Below, piece after piece: positions 11,499 through 19,707 of a DNA stretch of 64,000 bases. The first letter of the stretch is position 1, and each line of letters starts with the position of its first letter. Under the pieces are notes generated by a model that saw only the letters and a list, made by a program, of their open reading frames with translations, searched no databases and had not been told where the DNA came from. Both the position numbers and the translations under genes were made by a program. Source of the stretch: Progne subis subis (taxonomy: Eukaryota > Chordata > Aves > Passeriformes > Hirundinidae). The stretch is taken from the NCBI GenBank assembly GCA_022316685.1, contig JAKJHU010000568.1, positions 62,001 through 126,000 on the forward strand, written 5' to 3'.

Positions 11499-13469
11499 AT
11501 GCTGTTTGAACTCATGTCTCTTGGGGTGGGGGCCTTGATGTGTTTTGGATCCTTAGGCTTCTTTGAGGTCTTAATACCTTTGTGGTCCTTAGGTTTATTT
11601 GCATATCCAGAGATAGCCCCAATATTGTCATTAATACGCAGTTTTTACAGTAGAGGGACACGTATTAGAGTAGCTATTGGCCTTGGTTTAATGATAATAA
11701 TTTGTAGGAAGTTTATAAAGGTGCTGAGGTCTTTTCCTTCTATGTATGGCTCATGGTTATGGTTATTCACCCTGTTTGTGGGAGGAGGAGCAGAGGATGA
11801 AGCGTTGCAGTCTTTTGTTTCGTTCTTCTCCTCTAAATCGGTTAAATCATTGCTGGAGAATGTTGAGTTTCCCCTGAGTGTTAAAGAGACCATCTTTCTG
11901 GTATGTCATCTGGTAAGCCTCCTCTATACAGTCTGCAGCTTCTCTAGAATATGGGCTGAGATTTCTAGAGGGGCTGATGAAACTCCTGACCCAGGCAGAG
12001 GAAATCCTGAGTGGTGTGGAGAATGGGAGGATATGGGCCAACTCCTCAAGGAATTCTCTGACCCTGTAGTCTGGGATTTTCCACGGGAACAAATTCAGAA
12101 TCCAGTGGAGCTGGGGAAATACCTGAAAGAGAGGTACCATGATGGCTCTAAGGGGGAGAAGGTCGCTGCAGTAAGCTGGGCCCTGGCATATGCTTATCGC
12201 ACATTGCTAGAGACTGTAGGGCAGCAGACAGAGGTAGGGGGGAAGGGATACAAATCAACAGCTACCCCAGTCACTCAGGCTGCAGCCAACACCCCAGTTA
12301 TGAAGCCAGCAGCTAAACTAGAACCTGAACCTGAGTCGGCAGCTAAACCAGACAGTAAGCCTAAGCCCCTGGCAGTTGCTCCAGCAAAGAAGCACACACA
12401 TAAAACCGATCGACCAGGGGACGATGATGACCCAAGAGAAGGACCTTCACCAAAATCAGAAGCCAAAGCTTCCAGCACAGGATCAGAAGCCAATATTGAC
12501 TCCTTTTCCCTGAAGGACCTTCGAGGCCTAAGAAAAGATTACCGACGACAACCTGATGAATCTATAATTAGTTGGTTAGTCCGTCTTTGGGATGCTGCAG
12601 GCGAGGCTACAATTCTGGACGGCACTGAAGCGAGGCATCTGGGATCCCTGTCACATGATCCAGTCATCGACCAGGAGATGATGAGAGAGGCTAGTCCTTG
12701 CAGTCTCTGGATATGGGTCCTAGGAAGTGTGGCAGAAAGATACTTATGTGCAGATGATCTCTATATGCAGCAAACCCCATGGAAGACCATAGAACAAGGG
12801 ATTCAACGCTTGAGAGAAATGGCAGTGGCAGAGATGGTTTTCTCAGATGACATAAACACTAGGAACCCAGAATTAGTATCATGTACATCTGTGATGTGGC
12901 GAAAAGTTATACGACTCGGGCCATTAGAATACGCTTCTGCTTTAGCAGTAATGAAGCGGGAGGACATGGAGGAGACTGTGCTTGATATGGCAAAGAAGCT
13001 CCGAGCATATGCAGATGCTGTGCATGGCCCAACACACGCCAGAATCGCAGCTGTGGAAACACGTCTACAGAAACTAGAGGATAAGATAGATGAGAATCAT
13101 AAGAGACTCAGGGAGGAGATTAGAGAGGACCTTCTCCAAATCTCAGCAGTACAGATCAGAGGTTCTGGTACCCAACGTAGACGCTCCCCGGCTAGGGAGA
13201 GAGGGTACACTCCACGCGCTGAGCTGTGGTTCTTCCTGCGGGATTGCGGAGAAAATATGAACAGATGGGATGGAAAATCTACAGCTGTCCTGGCACAACG
13301 GGTGCGTGAATTGAAGGAAGTCAAGACTCAAAGAGGGAATTTCAACAAAAGGGAAGCTGCTCCGGTTGTCCGTAGCCGAACGGCCAGGTATGACGATGAT
13401 GACATGTCCGACCCCCTTGAAGGAACCTCTAAGACATATGCTCAAGGAAAGAAGGATAACCAGGCTTAG
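11499..13469 (+). CDS. gag: Gag polyprotein of ERV copy B
   Basis: An open frame of 656 residues, structural polyprotein of an ERVL-like retrovirus. The ATG at 11,499 has A at -3 and follows the primer site by about 50 nt; the homologous ATG is conserved in copies A and C. Residues 1-150 are strongly hydrophobic in several segments (about 7-50, 56-69, 83-95, 129-147), unusual for Gag. Residues about 240-330 form a Pro/Ala/Lys/Asp-rich linker. From about 331 a folded region conserved in all three copies follows, presumably matrix/capsid-like. Residues about 514-550 look like a coiled coil (heptad-like Leu/Ile with Glu/Lys/Arg). The C-terminus is basic then acidic; no CCHC zinc knuckle is visible. 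The frame ends in an amber codon with pro-pol continuing in phase, so Gag-Pol probably arises by readthrough. Family assignment rests on its position and on the attached pol. Confidence 0.85.
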   Translation: MLFELMSLGVGALMCFGSLGFFEVLIPLWSLGLFAYPEIAPILSLIRSFYSRGTRIRVAIGLGLMIIICRKFIKVLRSFPSMYGSWLWLFTLFVGGGAEDEALQSFVSFFSSKSVKSLLENVEFPLSVKETIFLVCHLVSLLYTVCSFSRIWAEISRGADETPDPGRGNPEWCGEWEDMGQLLKEFSDPVVWDFPREQIQNPVELGKYLKERYHDGSKGEKVAAVSWALAYAYRTLLETVGQQTEVGGKGYKSTATPVTQAAANTPVMKPAAKLEPEPESAAKPDSKPKPLAVAPAKKHTHKTDRPGDDDDPREGPSPKSEAKASSTGSEANIDSFSLKDLRGLRKDYRRQPDESIISWLVRLWDAAGEATILDGTEARHLGSLSHDPVIDQEMMREASPCSLWIWVLGSVAERYLCADDLYMQQTPWKTIEQGIQRLREMAVAEMVFSDDINTRNPELVSCTSVMWRKVIRLGPLEYASALAVMKREDMEETVLDMAKKLRAYADAVHGPTHARIAAVETRLQKLEDKIDENHKRLREEIREDLLQISAVQIRGSGTQRRRSPARERGYTPRAELWFFLRDCGENMNRWDGKSTAVLAQRVRELKEVKTQRGNFNKREAAPVVRSRTARYDDDDMSDPLEGTSKTYAQGKKDNQA

Positions 13470-13498
13470 AGGGGCCCTGCCTCTAGCCAGGTAGAGGC
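13467..13498 (+). promoter_or_regulatory. amber stop with overlapping hairpins (candidate readthrough signal)
   Basis: The gag stop is TAG at 13,467-13,469. Nine bases later comes a perfect 7-bp stem, gcctcta (13,479-13,485) with tagaggc (13,492-13,498), closing a 6-nt loop. The first arm can pair instead with tagagg at 13,467-13,472, which contains the stop itself, giving a mutually exclusive 6-bp stem. Copies A (7186-7217) and C (54,020-54,051) keep the same stop and stem. No other stop occurs in this frame between 11,499 and 16,647. Confidence 0.6.
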
Positions 13499-16400
13499 TA
13501 GGGAAAACCACGTATTTTGGACTGTGTGGATTCGTTGGCCTGGCACATCTGAACCACAAAAATATCAGGCCTTGGTTGATACTGGTGCGCAGTGCACATT
13601 ACTCTCATCAAGACATGTAGGGGCAGAATCTCTTTCCATTGCTGGTGTGACAGGGGGATCACAGGATTTTACTGTGGTAGAAGCAGATGTGAGCCTAACT
13701 GGAAAGGAGTGGGAGAAACACCCTATTGTGACTGGCCCAGAGGCCCCATGTATTTTGGGCATAGACTTCCTCCGAAATGGGTATTTCAAAGACCCGAAAG
13801 GACTCAGGTGGGCATTCGGGATAGCGGCTGTAGTGACAGAGGGCATCCGGCAATTGAACACCTTGCCTGGACTGTCCAAGAATCCCTCTGCAGTAGGACT
13901 CTTGAAAGTACAAGAACAACGGGTACCAATTGCCACTTCTATAGTGCACCGCCGACAGTATAGAACCACTCGAGATGCTGTGATTCCCATTCATAAGATG
14001 ATTCAAGAGCTGGAGAGCCAAGGGGTGGTCAGCAAAACCCACTCACCCTTCAACAGCCCCATCTGGCCTGTGCGCAAGTCTGAAGGAGAATGGAGATTGA
14101 CTGTGGACTACCGTGCATTGAATGAGGTGACACCACCACTGAGTGCTGCTGTGCCAGACATGCTGGAGCTCCAGTATGAGCTGGAGTCCAAGGCAGCAAA
14201 ATGGTATGCCACAGTTGATATTGCCAATGCATTTTTCTCCATTCCTTTGGCAGCAGAATGCAGGCCTCAGTTTGCTTTCACCTGGAGGGGTGTGCAGTAC
14301 ACCTGGAACCGACTGCCCCAGGGGTGGAAGCACAGTCCTACCATCTGCCATGGACTGATCCAAGCTGCACTGGAAAAGGGTGAGGCTCCGGAGCACCTAC
14401 AGTACATCGATGACATCATTGTGTGGGGGAACACGGCAATGGAAGGGTTTGAGAAAGGAGAGAAGATCATCCAAATTCTCCTGAAAGCTGGTTTTACCAT
14501 CAAACAGGGCAAGGTCAAGGGACCTGCCCGAGAGATCCAGTTCCTGGGAGTAAAGTGGCAAGATGGACGGTGGCAGATTCCCACTGATGTCATCAACAAG
14601 ATCACAGCGATGTCTCCACCAACCAATAAGAAGGAGACACAAGCTTTCCTAGGTGCTATAGGTTTCTGGAGGATGCATATTCCCGAGTATAGTCAGATTG
14701 TGAGCCCTCTTTACCTGGTCGCTCGAAAAAAGAACAATTTCCACTGGGGCCCTGAACAGCAACAAGCCTTTGCCCAGATCAAGCAGGAGATCGCTCATGC
14801 TGTGGCCCTTGGCCCAGTGAGGACGGGACCAGAGGTGAAGAACGTGCTCTACTCAGCAGCTGGGAACAATGGCCTGTCCTGGAGCCTTTGGCAGAAGGTG
14901 CCTGGGGAGACTCGGGGCCGACCACTAGGATTTTGGGGTCGAAGCTACAGAGGGTCTGAAGCCAATTACACCCCCACTGAGAAGGAAATCTTAGCAGCCT
15001 ATGAAGGAGTTCAAGCCACCTTGGAGGTGATTAGTACAGAGGTACAACTCCTCCTGGCACCCCGACTGCCTGTGCTGGGGTGGATGTTCAAAGGGGAGGT
15101 CCCCTCCACCCATCATGCCACTGATGCCACATGGAGCAAGTGGATTGCTCTTATTACGCAGCGCGCCCGTATGGGTAAGCTGAATCGCCCTGGGATTTTG
15201 GAAATAATTACCAATTGGCCTGAGGGTGAAAATTTTGGCCTCACAGATGAAGAACAAGAGCAGGTGACACGGGCTGAAGAGGCTCCACCATACAACCAAT
15301 TGCCAGCAGAGGAGACGCATTATGCCCTTTTCATTGACGGTTCCTGTCGTATTGTAGGGATGAACCGGAAGTGGAAAGCAGCCGTGTGGAGTCCCACACG
15401 ACAAGTTGCTGAGGCCACTGAAGGAGAGGGTGGATCAAGTCAACCTGCAGAACTCAAGGCTGTTCAATTGGCCTTGGATATTGCTGAAAGAGAGGGGTGG
15501 CCGAGGCTCTACCTCTATACTGATTCATGGATGGTAGCCAATGCTCTGTGGGGATGGCTGAAGAGGTGGAAAGAGGCTAATTGGCAGCGTGGAGGGAAAC
15601 CAATTTGGGCTGCTGAGGAGTGGAAAGACATTGCTACCAGGGTAGGGAGACTACCTGTGAAAGTCCGCCACGTAGATGCCCACATCCCCAAGAGTAGAGC
15701 TAATGAAGAGCATCGAAACAACAAGCAGGTAGATCGGGCAGCAAAAATAGAAGTGTCAAAGATTGATTTAGATTGGGAACACAAGGGAGAGTTGTTTCTA
15801 GCTCGATGGGCCCATGATGCCTCAGGCCATCAGGGTAGAGATGCCACCTATAAGTGGGCACGAGACCGAGGGGTGGATCTAACCTTGGACAGTATTTCTC
15901 AGGTTATCCACGACTGTGAGACGTGTGCTACCATCAAACAGGCCAAACAGGTGAAGCCCCTATGGTATGGCGGGCGATGGTCCAAATATAAGTACAGGGA
16001 AGCCTGGCAGATTGACTACATCACCCTTCCCCAAACCCGCCAAGGCAAGCGCTATGTGCTGACCATGGTGGAAGCCACCACTGGATGGCTGGAGACCTAC
16101 CCTGTGCCTCATGCTACTGCCCGGAACACCATCCTGGGCCTAGAGAAGCAAATCCTGTGGAGACATGGTACCCCTGAGAGAATTGAGTCTGACAACAGGA
16201 CTCATTTCAAGAACAGCCTTATTAACACCTGGGCTAGGGAACGTGGCATTGAGTGGGTGTACCATATTCCCTACCATGCACCTGCTGCAGGCAAAGTGGA
16301 GAGGCACAATGCATTGTCAAAAACCCAGTTGAAAGCATTGGGGGGGGGATCTTTCAAGAATTGGGAGCAGCATTTGGCAAAGGCCACCTGGTTGGTCAAC

Positions 16401-16649
16401 ACCCGAGGGTCCACAAACCGAGCAGGACCCGCCCAGGCTGAGCCTCTGCATACAACAGATGGAGATAAAGTCCCAGTGGTGCATGTCAGAGGTCTGTTAG
16501 GGAAGACAGTGTGGATCAGGTCTGCCTCAAGTACAGAAAAACCCATTCGTGGGGTTGTCTTTGCTCAGGGACCAGGTTGCACATGGTGGATAATGCAGAA
16601 AGATGGAACAACACGATGTGTACCTCAGGGAGATCTGATTGTTGGGTGA
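13470..16649 (+). CDS. pol: Pro-Pol polyprotein of ERV copy B (protease, RT, RNase H, integrase)
   Basis: In phase with gag and made, by inference, by readthrough of the amber at 13,467; the first internal Met is at 13,524 (residue numbers below count from it; 1,041 residues). Protease: D-T-G-A at 19-22 and G-I-D-F-L near 74. Reverse transcriptase: first catalytic Asp at 232, LPQG motif, Y-I-D-D at 294-297 (14,403-14,414). RNase H: Asp 605, Glu 643, Asp 667, Asp 737. Integrase: zinc site His 764, His 769, Cys 798, Cys 801; catalytic Asp 831, Asp 890, Glu 926 with the standard 35-residue spacing. All key residues are present, but residue 892, two after Asp 890, is Arg where copy C has Gly, which may impair integrase. 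There is no env behind it and no dUTPase domain that I can recognise. Confidence 0.9.
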   Translation, partial: RGPASSQVEARENHVFWTVWIRWPGTSEPQKYQALVDTGAQCTLLSSRHVGAESLSIAGVTGGSQDFTVVEADVSLTGKEWEKHPIVTGPEAPCILGIDFLRNGYFKDPKGLRWAFGIAAVVTEGIRQLNTLPGLSKNPSAVGLLKVQEQRVPIATSIVHRRQYRTTRDAVIPIHKMIQELESQGVVSKTHSPFNSPIWPVRKSEGEWRLTVDYRALNEVTPPLSAAVPDMLELQYELESKAAKWYATVDIANAFFSIPLAAECRPQFAFTWRGVQYTWNRLPQGWKHSPTICHGLIQAALEKGEAPEHLQYIDDIIVWGNTAMEGFEKGEKIIQILLKAGFTIKQGKVKGPAREIQFLGVKWQDGRWQIPTDVINKITAMSPPTNKKETQAFLGAIGFWRMHIPEYSQIVSPLYLVARKKNNFHWGPEQQQAFAQIKQEIAHAVALGPVRTGPEVKNVLYSAAGNNGLSWSLWQKVPGETRGRPLGFWGRSYRGSEANYTPTEKEILAAYEGVQATLEVISTEVQLLLAPRLPVLGWMFKGEVPSTHHATDATWSKWIALITQRARMGKLNRPGILEIITNWPEGENFGLTDEEQEQVTRAEEAPPYNQLPAEETHYALFIDGSCRIVGMNRKWKAAVWSPTRQVAEATEGEGGSSQPAELKAVQLALDIAEREGWPRLYLYTDSWMVANALWGWLKRWKEANWQRGGKPIWAAEEWKDIATRVGRLPVKVRHVDAHIPKSRANEEHRNNKQVDRAAKIEVSKIDLDWEHKGELFLARWAHDASGHQGRDATYKWARDRGVDLTLDSISQVIHDCETCATIKQAKQVKPLWYGGRWSKYKYREAWQIDYITLPQTRQGKRYVLTMVEATTGWLETYPVPHATARNTILGLEKQILWRHGTPERIESDNRTHFKNSLINTWARERGIEWVYHIPYHAPAAGKVERHNALSKTQLKALGGGSFKNWEQHLAKATWLVNTRGSTNRAGPAQAEPLHTTDGDKVPVVHVRGLLGKTVWIRSASSTEKPIRGVVFAQGPGCTWWIMQKDGTTRCVPQGDLIVG

Positions 16650-16967
16650 GAATAATTTGTAAACATCACTGTCTGCTGGATGCTATTGCCATTGTTTGTA
16701 CATTAAACCACGCAGAATGAAATAGAAGGAAATGTGTAAGTGAGAGGGTATGTGTTAAGTGTTGAAGGCATGAGCAAGTGTTGAAGGTATGAGTAAGTGA
16801 GAGAGGAGTCCTGCTGCCCTGCAACCTGGGGCCTGGATTCAGTGGCTCAGTGTGGAACATGACAGGAGCATGACAGATATTGCTTGTATTGTTTTTTTTT
16901 TTGTGGGGAGAATGGATGGAAGTTTTATGTGGAATATACATTGGTTCTGTCAGTAAGTCAACGATAT
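16650..16967 (+). other. 3' untranslated region between pol and purine tract
   Basis: About 320 bp between the pol stop and the polypurine tract with no env-like open frame. It contains near-tandem phrases 'gtaagtgagag' and 'gtgttgaagg' at about 16,735-16,805, and a T run at about 16,893. Confidence 0.6.
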
Positions 16968-16986
16968 GGGGATAAGGGGTGGAAGA
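16968..16986 (+). promoter_or_regulatory. polypurine tract of copy B
   Basis: 'ggggataaggggtggaaga' lies directly before the TG of the 3' LTR, the position of the plus-strand primer in retroviral reverse transcription. Copy C has nearly the same tract. Confidence 0.75.
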
Positions 16987-17650
16987 TGTCCTGGGTTGAC
17001 TGTGTATCCCCAATCGTCTGTTGGGTGCAGGGGGGAGGGCAAGCGCCGTTTGTTTTTCCCCAGGAAAACTCTGCTCATCAGAGTGACCTTGAAGTGGGGG
17101 AGTTGGAACACGGCAAGACGAAAGAAGCTCTGTTGTTTTTTTTTCCCGGGCAGTTAGTTAGTTTAGTGCTAGCATAGTTAGATGCTGTAGAATAGCTGAA
17201 GCTTTTTGCTTTTTTGCTTTTTTTTTTTCTTTCTTCTTTTCTTCTTTCCTTTTTTCTTTTTTTTTTGCCCTCTCCTCGGAACTGTTCCAACCTCTCCGGA
17301 CTGAGGACCTGGGGAAGCACCAGGGGCCTCCACAGGGGACCCACCCCACCGAGACCACCAAGACCACCAAGACCAGCCCTGCACATCTCTTTTTTTTTCC
17401 AATGTCAGCGGAGAGAGAGTGGTGGAGCACACTGACAGTCTTCAAGAGGAGACTTTCTTTCTTTAAGTTTGTTATCCCTCCGTAAGTGGCACGAAGCTCT
17501 TGTCATCGGGTATTGTGCTGGGAGTGCTTTGCCTGTTTAATAAACAGGTTTTTCCACTTCTCTCTGAGGAAGATCTTCCCGAACTGGTTGGGGGAGGGGA
17601 GGGGGGCCCCTTGGGAGGATTTCTCCCAAAATCTGCCTGAAACCACCACA
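16987..17650 (+). repeat. 3' LTR of ERV copy B
   Basis: 664 bp, TGTCC...CACA, with AATAAA at 17,539-17,544 and a T-rich tract at about 17,204-17,267. About 97% identical to the 5' LTR by hand count. It is followed by gtagt, the right half of the target duplication. Confidence 0.92.
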
Positions 17651-17942
17651 GTAGTCTTCTACAGTCATGTTACAGCAGGATGAGAGGAAATGGCTTTAAG
17701 CTGAGAGAGAGTAGGTTTAGATTAGATGTTATGGAGAAATCCTATATTGTGAGGGTGGTGAGTCACTGACATAAGTTGCCCAAAGAAGATGTGGATACCT
17801 GGAAGTCACCCTCTCAAGGCCAGGTTGGATGGAGCTTTGATGGGCCTGATGTAGCAGAAGGTATTCCTGGCTGTGGCAGGGGGCTTGGATCTAGGTGATC
17901 TTTAAGGTCATTCTAATTCAGGCCATTCTAAGATTCCATAAG
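17651..17942 (+). mobile_element. CR1 LINE, 3' portion (continuation of 10,245-10,761)
   Basis: The first bases after the provirus complete the CR1 phrase cut at 10,761: removing the provirus and one target copy joins '..attggtggt' to 'cttctacagtcatg', a good match for the CR1 reverse-transcriptase region. After about 17,675 the sequence jumps to the 3' end of CR1 (GNGFKL-like phrase, later 'ggtgatctttaaggtc' and 'ccattctaagattcc'), so this CR1 already carried an internal deletion before the retrovirus landed in it. Confidence 0.8.
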
Positions 17943-19667
17943 GAGCTGAGCACCTTTCCCCTTCTCAGAAAACAACTTATATTTGCACATATTCCATGTA
18001 GATTTCTTCATAAAAGGCATTCCTCAACTTCCATGGTATGACATCCTTTAATTGACATCTTGAGTAGCCTAGCCCTCTGTGGCTGAAAATAACTTTGACC
18101 AATCTCCACCCTGCCCAGAAGGCAGAGCTGAGAAGTTACTTTGTTTAAGTAAAGGCCATAAACTGATTACTTTTAAAACCTCCAGTACATGTTCCATAAT
18201 TTTTTCTTCTTCAGAAAAGAATTTTTCAGAATTTTTGATCAGGAAGTCAGAATACTTGATCTGCTGGCGCAGTGCCTGTAGAATAAATATTAGCCACTAC
18301 CTTTTCTTGGTCTTAACTTCTGCAACTCTAAAGCCATGAAATGCTGCAGAGTCCTCTGGGTTTTAAGTTTACTTCATTATTCTAGACATGCATGGTGTCC
18401 AAGAGAGAATAATCCTTCATCTTGAGTTTCTGCCTTTGGTGAACAGGAGAGAGAGAAATTTAAGGGGATTCAGGTCTCCTTCAGTATCATTTGACATTTA
18501 CATACTAAATGCGCTCTGACAAGCTGTCCCTGTAACTTGTCCCTGTAGCCTTGGGAGAAGAAAATTTCCTCCAGTGTTCAGTTCCTAGTTACAGAAAACA
18601 TGCAAAAATATTGCAGGAAAAATGTAGCTCTTTACATTACTACAAGGCTGAAAGAGGCAGAAGAAATGTTACAGAAAAGGAGCGCTACTCATGAGAAATA
18701 CTCAGTTGTCACCACTCAAGGATCTGTCATGCATTTTGCAATGGCAAGTCTGCCAGAAACAGATCCTGTGTATCAATTTTTCTTTGAAGTATTTTTAGCA
18801 GGTTTGTTTAGTATATCTTCTAAGAAAATAGCATTTTGCATTACCCATATTTTAAATGCCTGAAGATAGCATCCTATTAATTTGTACTAAAATTTCCACG
18901 CTTATAAACTAGACTATTTGTAGAAAAAAATTAAAATATTTCCTGGAAGATGGGATTAGTATGGAATTTATGAATTTATCCTACAGTGTAAGCTGGACTT
19001 CTTTGTTCTATACCTCATGTAAGCATTCATTCGATTTGTATGTACATTATGAGAAACTAATGAAGTCATTGAAGGTATAAAAATGTTCATGCTTTACTAC
19101 CAGTGCATATTCTGCATTAAGTCTTAGTTTAGATGACAATTAAAATGTCTTTCTTTTTCAAAGCATATATATACATGTGCATGTATACAAATATACAAAT
19201 ATACATATATACATATACACATATATACATATATACATATATGTAAATTTCTTTTTAAGATCTACATGCTTAAATAAATCTTGCAAAATGCTCTTGGACC
19301 TAGAACGTCCATCTCCTTCTGTTCCAAAGCTAGATCTCTCTCTGCAAGCATTTGCTTAAGCTGTTATTAAGCTTAAGCTTCACTGACAGAAATTGTGCAA
19401 GTTCCTCTAACCATCTTTTGCCGTGACTGATTACTATTCATCATCTTTTGAAATCAGGTAATTTTTGCTGTGAGATGGATGAATTTAAGCCAAATATCAA
19501 GCAACATTTGACTAAATCAACTTTGTTTGAGGTCATGTAAGAACTCTGTAAAGGGACCAGGTTCTTCTCTTGTTTTCCCTAATATTTCACTTTTTTCCTC
19601 TCTGGTTCATCATCATCAATACAAAAATAAGAATATTTAGCCTTGAATATTCTTATTCTTGTGTCCC

Positions 19668-19707
<40 letters not shown>

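Larger units (their letters stand above)
10762..17650 (+). mobile_element. ERVL-like endogenous retrovirus copy B, near intact, no env
   Basis: A full-length provirus of 6,889 bp. Order: 5' LTR (10,762-11,422), primer site (11,430), gag (11,499-13,469), pro-pol in the same frame after an amber codon (13,470-16,649), purine tract (16,968-16,986), 3' LTR (16,987-17,650). Both LTRs start TGTCC and end CACA. The flanks are gtggt on the left and gtagt on the right, a 5-bp target duplication with one mismatch, as expected of class III (ERVL) elements. Only about 340 bp separate pol from the 3' LTR, so there is no env. RNase H and integrase resemble ERVL rather than gamma- or alpharetroviruses; I see no dUTPase. 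Confidence 0.92.

Noticed and set aside
16650..16986. Possible env gene between pol and the 3' LTR of copy B
   Set aside because: Only about 340 bp and no open frame with envelope features; the same holds for copy C.
18600..18863. 87-codon open frame
   Set aside because: No recognisable family, no splice or promoter context and no repeat homology; compatible with chance in AT-rich DNA.
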